Assembly: GCF_000003815.2 (NCBI RefSeq)
Contig: NC_049985.1
Location: 25,464,212-25,528,211, forward strand
Direction: 5' to 3'
Origin: Branchiostoma floridae
Lineage: Eukaryota > Chordata > Leptocardii > Amphioxiformes > Branchiostomatidae
DNA length: 64,000 nucleotides
Shown here: positions 38,501 through 45,431 of the stretch, in pieces
Numbering within the stretch: position 1 is the stretch's first letter
Layout of the letters: every line of letters starts with the position of its first letter
The notes under the pieces: model-generated
What the model was told of the DNA's origin: nothing
The model's database searches: none
What the model saw: the letters and a program-made list of their open reading frames with translations, nothing else
Program-made: the position numbers and the translations under genes

Positions 38501-41500
38501 ATGAACACGTTGTCTCGGGTGGCAAGTCACAAAACAGTAGCGCTGCCGAAAGGCAGATCACCAAAATGATGATGATGCTCTTTGCTGTGTACACCCTATG
38601 CAATCTGCCTATCGTCCTCATGGCGATGTTCTCCAGTAAAGTCCCAGGCGAAGCCTTCACTGTCGGCCACTTGCTGGCCTCAGTGAGCGGCGCCCTAAAC
38701 CCGATCGTATACGGCGTCATGAACAGAAACATTCGCCAGGGGTACAAGCATATCTGGGACAGTATGCTCAACTTCATAACCTGAGTTTCTGTCAAAATGT
38801 TTGCCATTCTACTATTGGCGAAACAACACGGAAAATGACAGTGGCAAGGGTGAACTATTTGTGCCACAAAAATGGAAACATAAAATGACATTGAGTTTAA
38901 ATTCCTACAAATTGTAGTGGAGGAAAGTACATGTACTAGCCAAGGTAACAAAAGCAAGCAACCAAAATGCAGTAGATTTAAATTTGTGACTGTCAAAATT
39001 GTTTCACCAAAAACAAACGTCAATTTTAGCAATATAGGTTTATCACTCATCATTTCATGATGATGTAAAATCAAACTACACAATCATGTATATCTCGATT
39101 TTTTTAATTCACAATTGTTAGAAAGGATTAATTTTGTTCGTTCTAACATGACACCTGCCTGTCTGACAGTATTTCCATGGGCTAGTAGAATTGACTTTCT
39201 TTCATTTGTTTAGCAACCTCCCAGTCAGGTATGAGTTGAACCATCTACTAGTACAAAACATTTCATTCAAATTGTAGGCTATGACTTATGTCATATAGAG
39301 TTGTCATTTAGGGGGTCAAACTTGAAAGGCTTGTCTTTGAATTTGTAAATGTAGCACTAAATATCACAAAACACATGAAAATAATAGATACAACAGTGAA
39401 AACTACTACATAACAACTACTGAATTCTATTTCACTAATGCATGAAATTTAGGTGATCTGTATTTATTTAGTATGAGAGTTGTATTAAGTCCCTCTTAAC
39501 TGCTTAGAAAAATCATGGTACAGTAAAAATCATTTCTACCTTCAACAATAGAGTGGGTTGTTACCAGTACACCTGCATTAAATCAGCCACTTAAAAAACA
39601 CAGTCCTCAAACATTTCTAAGATGCTCAAAGTAATGAAGTGCTATCACCATGGTTCATCATGACGCATGGTGCTTTCTCTCTCTCCTTTGGTTACCAAGG
39701 AGACCGTTATTACTTCCTAGTGAGGAACGCAGGTGCGTCAATCATTCACAATACAGTACAAATGAAAAGCACACAGATTCTGCCTCTTCATTTTGATATC
39801 AATGGTCACCTTTTGACGATTAGATGTTTGACGAGGGTTAATGACCCCCTCTTCCTCCCCTACATGTAGGTAACTGTAATTATATAGTAACTTCACACTG
39901 AAACCGAATCAGCAGGCCTAGGAGTCAAGCAGAACCAGCCGGAATGAAGTACTTGCCAAATTCGTGCCACATTTGGTGGAAATTCCAAATGGACCTTAAA
40001 TCCCCTTCACACGAGAAGGAAGAGCCAAAAAGCCATCAGAATGAAAAATTCTTTTCTATTCCTGTGAATTCGTATTATGGAAATTCTCACTGCATTCCAG
40101 ATATTCCTTTGGCCACATTCTGACAGGATTCGAAATGGCTTGCCGCTTCGGTTCTCCATTGAATGATATAAGAATGTTTCGAATACTGTCGGAATGCTGT
40201 AGAATGCAGTCATACTGCAGTTAGAATTAGAATCCATTTTGAATGCCATTCGATATTTTTCCACTTCGAATGCACCAAGAGTTCTTTTAAAACATGTCAG
40301 GCTGTTCAATGTTTTATTTATTAAGGTTCTCGCGGGCAAACACACATTCACCCGAATTTTGACCTTATTACACACGTCAGGCTTACCAAAGCCACACAAA
40401 ACACATAATAACAATAGCTGCATACAAACAACGACTTGTAGATTCCAGTTAACATGTGTATAACATACATAATAGATTAAAATCAACATATTGGAAAACG
40501 GTACCGAGTTACAAGCAGTACAGGTAATAGCTAACAACAAGTGTTAATAGCACTACTGTGTAACCTTCTTGTTGTATAGACGGATGGCGCTATGGAGGAA
40601 GGACTTGCTGAGTCTCTTAGTACGAGGCTAAGGGGCTGTGGGTACTTGGCTGGGACTTATCAGAATAAATCTTCTTTGCATATTGAACATAAGTTCATTC
40701 AATACTGTACTTTGGATATAGGGCTTGACTTTGCCTTTTATAATCCTGAGGTCTAACAAGTTTGTAGTGACTACTTTATCCTTTAAACTTTGGATGTACA
40801 TGTACTTTGATTTCTTGTACATTGTTTGTAGAATACATTTTGTAAGCCCTTTAGAATTGTTGCAGATACTTGTTACCAAAACTTGCACCTTGTGCCATCT
40901 CTTGTTGTTCAGTAAACTTTGTAAAGTTCTAAAATAATTGTACATCTATGTTATCAATTATGTCAGAAACAATTGACTTGCTGGTTGTATATATCTTATT
41001 TCTTAATATGCTTTGTCATTTAGAACTGTTATGAAATATTTGTGGTCAAAACTTGTATCTCGTGCCAACTCTTGCACAGTTAAGTTTATCAATTTATAGA
41101 TATCATCAATTGTATCAGAAAGGATTGACTTGTTGGTCTTGTAATTGTGCAAACTTAGGCCACACCAATTTAATTTCTTGGTTCATGGATTTTTTCTTAA
41201 AAAATATGGAGCGAGAGGGCGAAATAAAAATAAAAATAAAAACTGTAAAATGGTTGGGGTAAAGGTAACGGCTTATCCAAAACATAAAGAAAAAAAGTTT
41301 TCAGCTTGAAAAAAGTACAAAAACACTATTATTGTACAGTAACAGCACCTGTACCCACACTTTAAGGAGCTTATAATATAAAGGCCAATTTGCTACACCA
41401 GAAAGTTGGTGAATTGTTTCATTAATGGTGAAAATTTGCTGAGTGGTAATTCTTATTTTTATTTTTTTTTTCCAAAAAATAGGAGCGAGCAAATCCGTGA

Positions 41501-43794
41501 ACCAAGAAGTTAAATTGGTGTGGCCTTATGAATGGGCGACATTCAAAACAATGGACCAATTTTCTACAATGACAATGTATTTTTTAGAGTATCTGACTCC
41601 CACTGGCATTTCAAAAGCCTGTCTTCAAGTCTGCAAGTTTGACTGTTACGTCTGTAGAACCTTATCAGTAGAAATGACTTAGTCTAAAAGAAAGTATGAG
41701 CTCTACCTAGCTCTACCTCACTGTTATTTTTTTTTAAACTTTAAGCGCCAAAATGTGTAGAACCCTGCCGATATAATTGTTGGTCATTTATAGTTGGTCC
41801 AAAATTTGATCCACTGATTTTTTTCAGGTACTAGTGCACCCTAGTCAGAAACGATTAGTTGGATGTATCTTCTTTTTTTTTTTTACATATTTGTCCATAG
41901 AATAGTCTTTTTGTAAGTCAATTAGAGTATATTTTCTTTGCAAGTTGATTACTTGTTGTCAAAACTTGTACCTTGTGCCAACACTTGAATGGTAAATTTC
42001 ATTCATTCATATATATTATCAATTGTATCAGAAAAAAATTGACCTCTTGGATGCATCTTACTCTCTTGCACATTGTATCATTGTACTAGTATGTAGAATA
42101 CATGTAACTTTGTAAGTCATTTAGGATTTCAATGAAATACTTGTTGTCATGACTTGTACTTGTGCCAAGTCTTGCATGGTAAAAATTATTTATCTAAATG
42201 TACTGTAAATGCATTTAAGTTTGCGGGGATCTAATTTCGCATTATCGGAAAAAGGAATGTTTGCGGTGGTTTTAAGTTTGCTGTAGCACCATGCACTGTA
42301 TATGTAGTCTCTTACTACTATGGAAAAATGTTCGCGGTGGTTTTAAGTTTGCGGTGAATTGCCAACGCAAAAAAAAACGAACATAAAACCACATTTCTGT
42401 ATTTACAGTATTATTATTGTCAATTACGATACAAACAAATAAACCTTTGAATGTATTCACCGGCTCCTTCATTTGTGTAGAATATACAAGTTTTGTCAGG
42501 CATACAGGGTCTATACAAACTTGTCAAAACTGGCACCTTGGCTTGTCAACTCTTGCACGTTCAAGTTTATTTATGCTTATCCATAGCAGAGCTCAAAATA
42601 CTTTTTCCTGCATACCTGCACTGGTGCAGTTAACCTTGAAAATTACCTGCACCAGACAAATTTTATCTGCACCATTCTGAATTTAGGAAGTATGGATCAT
42701 AAAAAAATTGTTCAGGAACTATTATTTTTTTCTTTTATACTTTATAGGGGGTAACATTCAATGCTGCTAACTACAATCCACATACACCTACATCATATGA
42801 CATTTATGTATAAAACCCAGTACATGCACCTATGCAGGTTAGGTGCAGGTAGACATCAGAAATACCTGGACAGCTCCAATCTTACCTGCACTAAAAAAAA
42901 AAAACCTGCATGTGCAGGTCATATTTTGAGCCCTGCATAGATGTAATTGATTATAACATAAGTCAATAAATGTTTAAATTTACTTTACCTTCTTGTTCAT
43001 TTATATATATTGTAAGCCATGTAGAATATTTTTGGAATACATTAATCTTTTGCAAACCTTCACGGGTGCCTGTGTGGCGCAACGGCTAGACTAGAGCGTT
43101 GGAATCAGAATCAGTAGGTCCTGAGTTCGATACTCGCCATGCCCCTGCCCCCATGACGGTGGAGTGATGCCCACCGAGCCTCACGGCTAATCTGTCTAAA
43201 GGTGCAAAAAACACCTACGGATTTGGTGCTGCCAGTGTGACAACATCTGCACACTTGCCACTAAGACCCATGAACTTTTCTTCTTTTTAAACCTTCACAA
43301 AGTTTATCAACTTAAGCCACAGCAAGTAAATTTTATGAATGAAATCAATTTGCATTTTATGGGTGACATCAGTGCACTTATTAATTCTAGTTTGAAAATC
43401 ATTAAGGACCTTATTTACATGATCACCAAGAAACGTTTATAATTCGTTAAATATTTCGAAAAGCCTAACATTATTTGGCGAAGGCAATTTAGGTCGTGAA
43501 AATGATTTTCTTTCGGTGTAAGGTAGCCAAGAGTTGCTACATGCTTACCTGGTTTCCGCATTGGCCAACTGTAAGAAAGAACAAGAAGCAAATTATGAGA
43601 AGAGACATTTTGCTGTTCATCCATGTCCGACAAAAAGCATGCAAAATACAGTAACAAGTGCAAATCTTTGAGCAATCTTTCAACCTCCTTGCTTCGAGCA
43701 AACCTTTCGTGGGGAAAAAGTTGCCCCCCTCCCCCTTAATTTTGGAACAACAACGATCATTTTACTGACCTTGAACCACTATGGACTGTGTCAT
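8521..43794 (-). CDS. TUBE1: Epsilon-tubulin, complete, 13 coding exons
   Basis: Exons in coding order: 43770-43794, 43549-43568 (20-bp micro-exon), 34732-34785, 33449-33568, 31586-31701, 23500-23621, 22854-22920, 21919-22039, 20543-20724, 19747-19887, 18595-18735, 9247-9421, 8521-8679. All phases agree and the total is 1443 bp (480 residues; human about 475). The start reads MTQSIVVQVGQCGNQIGCRF. The nucleotide-binding G-box MGGGTGSG spans exons 6-7, ITDVSG and NNIVANLLLNL are conserved, and LQFIHWNQEGWKTGLCSVPP matches the C-terminal half of epsilon- rather than alpha- or beta-tubulin. Epsilon-tubulin acts in centriole and basal-body triplet formation. The intron after exon 8 starts GC (CAG|GCAAGT). 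Two other genes lie inside its introns on the + strand. Exons 8 and 13 have generated tandem repeats. Identification is from recalled family sequence. Confidence 0.96.
8805..9080. mobile_element. SINE-like repeat
   Basis: Contains CAGTGGGTTTATATCCACTG, an imperfect promoter-like head and a TACACCCAGGTGTAAAAATAGGTACC block. Parts recur at 58600-58870 in mixed orientation. Lies between the last two TUBE1 exons. Confidence 0.4.
9545..9750. mobile_element. CTGTAAATGCA MITE (copy 1)
   Basis: Palindromic element of about 205 bp: CTGTAAATGCA at the left, degenerate ATTTACAG at the right, flanked by TA on both sides. It is rich in TTCGCGGTGG-type motifs. Further copies: 12842-13042, 42204-42408, 45057-45264, 61306-61517, a split copy 31750-32612, and half copies near 9169 and 62584. 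Non-coding; TA duplication suggests a Tc1/mariner-type mobiliser. Confidence 0.8.
10098..10911. repeat. Direct duplication of ~250 bp (10098-10350 and 10633-10911)
   Basis: Both blocks share GATCAAATGGCAAGCCAATT, GTTAGCACGTCTTTGAGAT (doubled in the second copy), two X-box-like palindromes and the end TTACCTTCCTGTTGTT. The 280-bp spacer does not match. Lies in the TUBE1 intron between exons 12 and 11. Confidence 0.8.
10233..10276. promoter_or_regulatory. Paired RFX X-box-like motifs, copy 1
   Basis: GTTGCCTCGGTAAC (10233-10246) and GTTGCTATGACAAC (10263-10276) both fit the RFX X-box form GTTGCY-N2-RRYAAC, with starts 30 bp apart. A TGATGTCA (CRE-like) lies just upstream. The pair recurs at 10790-10803 and 10820-10833 with the same spacing. 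RFX factors regulate many ciliary and centriolar genes, and the host gene is centriolar, but the pair sits in a late intron and may belong to a repeat. Confidence 0.4.
11467..11575. repeat. (GT)n-rich simple repeat
   Basis: Degenerate GTGTGT/GCGTGC tract; it explains the long frames on both strands here. Confidence 0.85.
12139..12482. mobile_element. hAT-like MITE, CAGGGCTCTAGCCAGC ends
   Basis: CAGGGCTCTAGCCAGC at the left mirrors GCTGGCTAGAGCCCTG at the right. Flanks TCATGTCC and TTATGTCC form an 8-bp target duplication with one mismatch, as for hAT elements. No transposase. It lies about 170 bp upstream of the start of the nested two-helix gene. Confidence 0.8.
12649..14456 (+). CDS. Small two-helix membrane protein, nested in a TUBE1 intron
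   Basis: Two exons, 12649-12834 and 14313-14456, give 109 residues. A polar, acidic N-terminus (MSEDQKKMSPPSDTVPSEDT) precedes helix 1 (ILAVPFYITILFCASYYP, residues ~43-62) and helix 2 (WFGALCGLITTIANLVYQIY, ~68-90); the tail is FHLPVVQNSNKED. I do not recognise the family and assign no function. Start: ATG at 12649, since the frame upstream has no earlier ATG and TTTTTTCTAG (12621-12630) looks like an acceptor ending a 5' UTR intron. The intron must start GC (CCG|GCAAGT) to keep helix 2 in frame; a GT donor four bases on destroys it. A MITE begins at intron position +8, and a hAT-like element ends 29 bp before exon 2. Confidence 0.7.
12842..13042. mobile_element. CTGTAAATGCA MITE (copy 2), at a splice donor
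   Basis: Same family as 9545-9750. The TA target bases are 12840-12841, just past the GC donor of the two-helix gene. Right end is degenerate (TGCATTTACAAT). Confidence 0.7.
13077..13572. mobile_element. TIR element, CAGTCAAACCTGT ends
   Basis: CAGTCAAACCTGTATTAGCG at the left mirrors CGCTATAGACAGGTTTGACTG at the right, with TA on both sides and repeated GCGGCCAC motifs inside. A TA-target, mariner-like non-autonomous element is the likeliest reading. Confidence 0.75.
14041..14283. mobile_element. hAT-like MITE, CAGGGTTGTAGC ends, exact 8-bp TSD
   Basis: Flanked by TGCTGAAT on both sides (14033-14040 and 14284-14291), an exact 8-bp duplication. Left end CAGGGTTGTAGC, right end CCAACCCTG. 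The interior AAATGCAGGAAATAGTGTTT also occurs in the element at 31840-32182 and the repeats at 28215-28860. It ends just upstream of exon 2 of the two-helix gene. Confidence 0.85.
15511..15984. mobile_element. Fold-back element with ~140-bp inverted arms
   Basis: 15511-15650 (TAGCCTCCATAGCAGGCTCT...) is mirrored at 15846-15984. The arms differ at only a few bases; about 195 bp of unique loop lies between. No coding signal. Confidence 0.85.
16240..16577. mobile_element. hAT-like MITE rich in GGACAAGT/ACTTGTCC
   Basis: Begins CAGGGTTGGACAAGTCC and ends GGACAAGT...ACTTGTTCAACCCAG, with internal GGGCAAGT repeats in both directions. No clean target duplication found. Confidence 0.55.
16985..17200 (+). 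mobile_element. tRNA-derived SINE-like element
   Basis: TGGTGCAATGGTCGAATGGG resembles a pol III A box and GGTCTGAGTACAATTCC a B box ~35 bp on. The tail (CACTGAGCACAAATGAGGA..., GGGAGTTAAACACAC) looks like a shared SINE body. Confidence 0.5.
17519..17564. repeat. Small inverted repeat, CAAGGAGGTTGAAAAAG
   Basis: 17-bp arms around a short loop. The CAACCTCCTTG motif also occurs singly near 27188, 27408, 29865 and 43681, so it marks a dispersed family. Confidence 0.7.
17996..18590 (+). mobile_element. Non-LTR retrotransposon 3' end (RT tail plus 3' UTR)
   Basis: Frames give MEYANVVYVGC, QKRAMKIIHRN and TPLPTLQSRRE, then after an in-frame stop CRTERLRKSFLYKTTALYN. These match the end of CR1/jockey-like reverse transcriptases (LEYASxVWGG, QKRALRxI, LPTLxSRR, RTxRLxxSFLYRxIxLYN). 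A TGTAACGCTGACTTGTATTA-type 3' UTR and AATAAAGCTCTCATCTCAAT tail follow, ending next to TUBE1 exon 11. Inactive. Confidence 0.75.
20778..20910 (+). mobile_element. tRNA-derived SINE
   Basis: GTGGCGTGATTGGCAGCGTG (A-box region) and CCCGGGTTCAAACTCGG (B box) lie ~30 bp apart, followed by the body GAGAAAGGCACTTAACACAG. Body fragments recur at 20316-20370 and 63258-63300. Confidence 0.6.
21371..22030. repeat. Tandem array of a TUBE1 exon fragment with its GC splice donor
   Basis: Copies of TGCCTGGTTCTCTATGGGCA start at 21371, 21486, 21589, 21698, 21807 and 21916, mostly 109 bp apart. The last is the true exon 8 (21919-22039). On the minus strand each unit encodes TSPYNSVLAMHQLTEHADCV...IENQ plus the GCAAGT donor, but lacks the exon's 5' third and its acceptor (TTCTGCAG). 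The junction lies within ATCACCTCCCC. Confidence 0.92.
23060..23320. repeat. Degenerate minisatellite, GTACCCCNAGTAGTGTCC
   Basis: Roughly 17-25-bp imperfect units of 'tctgtacccc...agtgtcc' type; no coding signal. A similar motif in the other orientation (GGGGTGTTGGAACATA) occurs at 53290-53540. Confidence 0.6.
23704..24035. mobile_element. hAT-like MITE with GGTGCACC palindromes
   Basis: CAGGGCTCGAAACTC at the left mirrors TTTTGAGCCCTG at the right. The interior repeats GGGTGCACC/GGTGCACC near both ends. Ends are hAT-like but I see no clean 8-bp duplication. Confidence 0.65.
24246..24590 (+). repeat. 345-bp element with CCTGCAGG/GAATTC palindrome array (copy 1)
   Basis: The right half is a run of TTCCTGCAGGAA units, each a palindrome built of SbfI-type and EcoRI-type sites. 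The left half is unique AT-rich sequence. An inverted copy of the same length is at 31094-31438 with only about two differences. Every frame through the array opens as a meaningless LQEF/AGIP repeat. Confidence 0.92.
26200..26780 (+). mobile_element. Decayed retroelement with zinc-knuckle-like C-terminal block
   Basis: Broken frames give HNRIPLEQRICQYC, KIEDECHFIV, CTLYNNKR and NVLFENIQ. This fits the RxPxxxRxCxxC...IEDExHFxxxCxxYxxxR block near the C-terminus of many non-LTR retrotransposon proteins. Several stops; an old remnant. Confidence 0.6.
28018..28195. repeat. Degenerate tandem repeat, CACCGTTAAGCGTTACCGA
   Basis: About five imperfect copies of CCGTTAAGCGTTA followed by a TTTTAATT spacer. 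Confidence 0.7.
28215..28860. repeat. Clustered fragments of the CAGGGTTGTAG hAT-like family
   Basis: AAAATGCAGGAAATGGTGTT-type blocks recur near 28239, 28415, 28590 and 28763, each followed by a phrase like TTTCAGAGGGTCCAGA. The same block lies inside the TSD-flanked elements at 14041 and 31840. Confidence 0.65.
29041..29258. repeat. Doubled CTTCACCGGCCTCTCTGGGA block with poly-G
   Basis: The block occurs at about 29038 and 29187, each copy ending in T and G runs; the second runs into the assembly gap. Confidence 0.6.
29259..29437. other. Assembly gap (N)
   Basis: 179 undetermined bases next to a poly-G tract, probably a sequencing failure. Lies in a TUBE1 intron. Confidence 0.99.
31094..31438 (-). 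repeat. 345-bp CCTGCAGG element (copy 2, inverted)
   Basis: Inverse of 24246-24590, about 6.5 kb away in the same TUBE1 intron; ~99% identical by eye. Confidence 0.92.
31750..32612. mobile_element. CTGTAAATGCA MITE split by later insertions
   Basis: The left half (GCAGTGGTTTTATGTTCATG..., 31755-31815) and right half (CCGCGAAATAAAATCCCCGC...TTTACAGTA, to 32612) together resemble one element of the 9545 family. Between them lies the younger hAT-like element 31840-32182 plus unassigned sequence. Confidence 0.6.
31840..32182. mobile_element. hAT-like MITE, CAGGGTTGTAGCC ends, exact 8-bp TSD
   Basis: Flanked by TCCCCACC on both sides (31832-31839 and 32183-32190). Ends CAGGGTTGTAGCC and GCTTACAACCCTG. 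Related to 14041-14283; it carries the inverse of the AAATGCAGGAAATAGC block. Confidence 0.88.
33632..33954. mobile_element. hAT-like MITE rich in ACCTGCAC (copy 1)
   Basis: CAGGGCCCGAAATAC at the left mirrors GTATTTCGAGCCCTG at the right; inverted CTGCATACCTGCAC motifs lie just inside. A close relative is at 42587-42935 (shared ...TTTAGGAAGTATGGATCATA). The left end lies about 64 bp from TUBE1 exon 4. Confidence 0.7.
34907..35117. mobile_element. MITE with TACTYTCCAAGCAG ends and exact 9-bp TSD (copy 1)
   Basis: Flanked by GATCAATGT on both sides (34898-34906 and 35118-35126). Inverted ends TACTTTCCAAGCAGAGGTTA and ...CCTCTCCTTGCAGAGTA; inside, GGCTCCGGCTG and CGTTTTTATCGGGCTTTCTA are mirrored, giving ~65-bp arms. 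Confidence 0.88.
35701..35812 (+). promoter_or_regulatory. Promoter with inverted CCAAT and TATA box plus candidate first exon
   Basis: GATTGG (35701-35706) is followed at once by TATATAAG (35709-35716). About 30 bp on an ATG (35746) opens MPTERACCGRFCKFLAVFDI and reaches a strong donor (ACAG|GTGAGT, 35812) in phase 1. That phase fits the GPCR exon at 37574, so this may be an alternative first coding exon of the receptor; it could instead begin another small gene. Confidence 0.5.
36010..36138. repeat. (CA)n-rich simple repeat
   Basis: ACACACAC and CACTCACACA tracts; they explain the cysteine/valine-rich frames on the minus strand. Confidence 0.9.
36535..38784 (+). CDS. Class A (rhodopsin-like) G protein-coupled receptor, nested in a TUBE1 intron
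   Basis: Exons 36535-36577 and 37574-38784, joined in phase 1, give 417 residues. Seven hydrophobic segments follow a very short N-terminus (MTTAGEYILVVSNG). Marks: TM2 SLGFADIL (Asp52 = 2.50); Cys79 before TM3 with a partner in LKRCALG; end of TM3 ALQRYFKI, with Gln in place of the usual Asp/Glu of DRY; TM4 AWLVPT; TM5 LILPYVAALAF; TM6 YTLCNLP in place of CWxP; TM7 NPIVY (390-394). The third intracellular loop is very long (~140 residues) and polar. The ligand is unknown; QRYFKICTHS recalls the melatonin-receptor/GPR84/moody group (inference). The exon 1 choice is the weakest part; see 35701-35812. Confidence 0.85.
38785..40550. other. No gene seen
   Basis: Probable receptor 3' UTR then AT-rich intronic sequence of TUBE1. 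The long minus-strand frame through 38292-39083 is a shadow of the receptor exon. Confidence 0.5.
40555..40950 (-). mobile_element. Possible retroelement remnant
   Basis: The minus strand reads RTKRLSKSFLHSAIRLYNKK after a long lysine-rich frame. It resembles the RTxRxxxSFLxxAIRLYN ending of reverse-transcriptase proteins. Weak evidence. Confidence 0.35.
40855..42560. repeat. Degenerate long tandem repeat, 'cttgt-caaaacttgtaccttgtgccaactcttg'
   Basis: The phrase ACTTGTACCTTGTGCCAACT recurs in altered form near 40877, 41045, 41955, 42143 and 42525, with TATCAATTGTATCAGAAA nearby, interrupted by MITEs. No coding signal. Confidence 0.6.
42204..42408. mobile_element. CTGTAAATGCA MITE (copy 3)
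   Basis: CTGTAAATGCATTTAAG at the left, CTGTATTTACAG at the right, TA on both sides; TTCGCGGTGG-type interior. TUBE1 intron. Confidence 0.85.
42587..42935. mobile_element. hAT-like MITE rich in ACCTGCAC (copy 2)
   Basis: CAGAGCTCAAAATAC and ATATTTTGAGCCCTG ends; body shared with 33632-33954. The left end has one change from CAGGGCTC. Confidence 0.7.
43064..43288 (+). mobile_element. tRNA-derived SINE with 10-bp TSD
   Basis: A box TGGCGCAACGG (43075-43085) and B box GAGTTCGATAC (43122-43132), then a body and a T-rich tail. AAACCTTCAC flanks both sides (43054-43063, 43289-43298), as in target-primed retrotransposition. Lies about 260 bp from TUBE1 exon 2. Confidence 0.85.
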
Positions 43795-44104
43795 GTAGCT
43801 GCTCTATGTTGCCAACAATAATCAAGGTTCAAGTCAGATTTCTTCAATTCGGTATCATTCCTCGTTCTAGTGGATTTTAAGGCCAAAATGCACATCGCTT
43901 GTCACAAAAGTTTAAAATTGGCGGCCATGTTTATCAAGCTGCATGTTGGGATGGGTCAGGTCAAAGGTTAATTTTTGGCGGGTGACTTCCGAATTCACGT
44001 GTACGTCTGTTTACGTCCTACCAAAAACCTCCCGCGAAGACAATGGGGGACAGGTGAAACAGAATTCACACCTGTTAGATATGAATATAAATAGCCGCTA
44101 TCTC

Positions 44105-44168
44105 ATTGGTCGAACCGATAATTAACATCGTCTCATTGGTCAACTACTAATTGACATTCTCTCATTGG
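44105..44168. promoter_or_regulatory. Three inverted CCAAT boxes, helically phased
   Basis: CTCATTGGT occurs with ATTGG at 44105-44109, 44135-44139 and 44164-44168, 30 and 29 bp apart (about three helical turns). CCAAT arrays bind NF-Y and are common in promoters. They lie 310-375 bp upstream of the TUBE1 ATG and upstream of the + strand homeobox gene, so a shared divergent promoter is likely (inference). Confidence 0.6.
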
Positions 44169-44229
44169 TTGAACTGCTAATAATTTGTGATTGACAGTCA
44201 GGACCAGTCTATTACATCAGGGCAAGCGA

Positions 44230-44329
44230 AGTCATACCGGGACACAAGTCGGCAGCACTCACAGTGAGCAGAATGACATTAACGTTACCCTGCCGATATA
44301 GGAGAAACTGACTCGCTACCACACAGAGG
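44230..44329 (+). promoter_or_regulatory. Candidate 5' UTR exon of the homeobox gene
   Basis: Non-coding stretch ending CACACAGAG|GTAAAC (donor about 44329). The first coding exon begins just after a good acceptor (TGTTCCAG|TGAAAATGG), so an upstream non-coding exon is expected; this is the best candidate. Confidence 0.35.
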
Positions 44330-44732
44330 TAAACCTATTTTATTTCCCGTCCTGAATGTGATGTTAACTGTCACGGAGGCCATTATATGTATTGGAAGCC
44401 ATACTTGACCGGTTTAATTGCTGAGCAAATATGCTCAATAATACACATGGTGTGGACAAATTTGTTCACGGCGAGTAGGAGTTCTCTGCCAAGACGAAGT
44501 TCTAACTTCTTGCCACAAAATTGAAGGGTAGTGTCAGCTTTCTAAATTCATGTGTGTTGCACACTGCATTCTGCTTTAAATAAGATAATTGAATCATAGA
44601 TTTTGTGCCACATTTATCATTTTATCATGCCCTACCTTATCATTCATTATCACTCCTCTCCGGTGAAATTTAATGGGTGGGAATATTTGTGGAGTAAAGA
44701 AAGAAAATTGTCATGTCTTTGGTGATGGTTGA

Positions 44733-44931
44733 TACTCTCCAAGCAGAGGTTAGGCTCCGGCTGTTTTTTAACGTTTTAGTAGTCGTTTTTATCAGGCTTT
44801 CTAGATTGTCATCTCATTGGCTGTGTCCGGCCTTTGACACAGCAAGATATTTACAAAATAGACAGCCCGATATCAACGAGTAAAAAAAAACGTTAAAAAA
44901 CAGACTGAGCCTAACCTCTGCTTGGAGAGTA
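44733..44931. mobile_element. MITE with TACTCTCCAAGCAG ends and exact 9-bp TSD (copy 2)
   Basis: Flanked by GATGGTTGA on both sides (44724-44732 and 44932-44940). Ends TACTCTCCAAGCAGAGGTTA and its inverse. Same family as 34907-35117. Confidence 0.9.
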
Positions 44932-45056
44932 GATGGTTGACACAAAAGACTTGTTCACAGTTCAGAGTACACCGTTATGCATGGCAAAATGACTTGTGGG
45001 TAATGTGTCAAAGGTGAAAGCCCCAAAGACAAAACACATCTGTACTTGCCACATTA

Positions 45057-45264
45057 CTGTAAATGCAGACATTTTTACGGTGGTTTAATGTTCGCGGTTT
45101 TTGCGATGGCCGCTTCACCACGAACTTAAAACCACCACGAACATTTTTCCATTGGCAGTAAGAGACTGCAGTGCATGGTGCTACCGCGAAATTAAAGCCA
45201 CCGCGAAAAGTCCCTTTTCCCGCTACTGCGAAATTAAATTCCCGTGAACTTAAATACATTTACA
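45057..45264. mobile_element. CTGTAAATGCA MITE (copy 4)
   Basis: TACTGTAAATGCAGACATTT at the left, ATACATTTACA at the right; internal TTCGCGG and its inverse. Confidence 0.8.
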
Positions 45265-45320
45265 ACTGATTATGCCAATCAAGGCAACGGTCAAGACGAA
45301 CCCACAATTCCTGTCAATCG

Positions 45321-45431
45321 TAGCCTGAGTACCATCCTTTGTGTGAATTGTAGTGACCGCTGGCTCAGTATCCTTTGACTTGCTAACAGTAACAAAGCAT
45401 GTGGTCACTATGTCAAATTATACTCAGGCTA
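45321..45431. mobile_element. Small fold-back element, TAGCCTGAGTA ends
   Basis: TAGCCTGAGTA at 45321 mirrors TACTCAGGCTA at 45421; GTAGTGACC and GGTCACTAT also pair inside. Confidence 0.65.

Noticed and set aside
38292-39083. 263-residue minus-strand frame
   Set aside because: Antisense shadow of the GPCR exon; no family features.
43075-43132. Functional tRNA gene
   Set aside because: A and B boxes are present but no cloverleaf can be drawn; the body and 10-bp flanking duplication mark a SINE.
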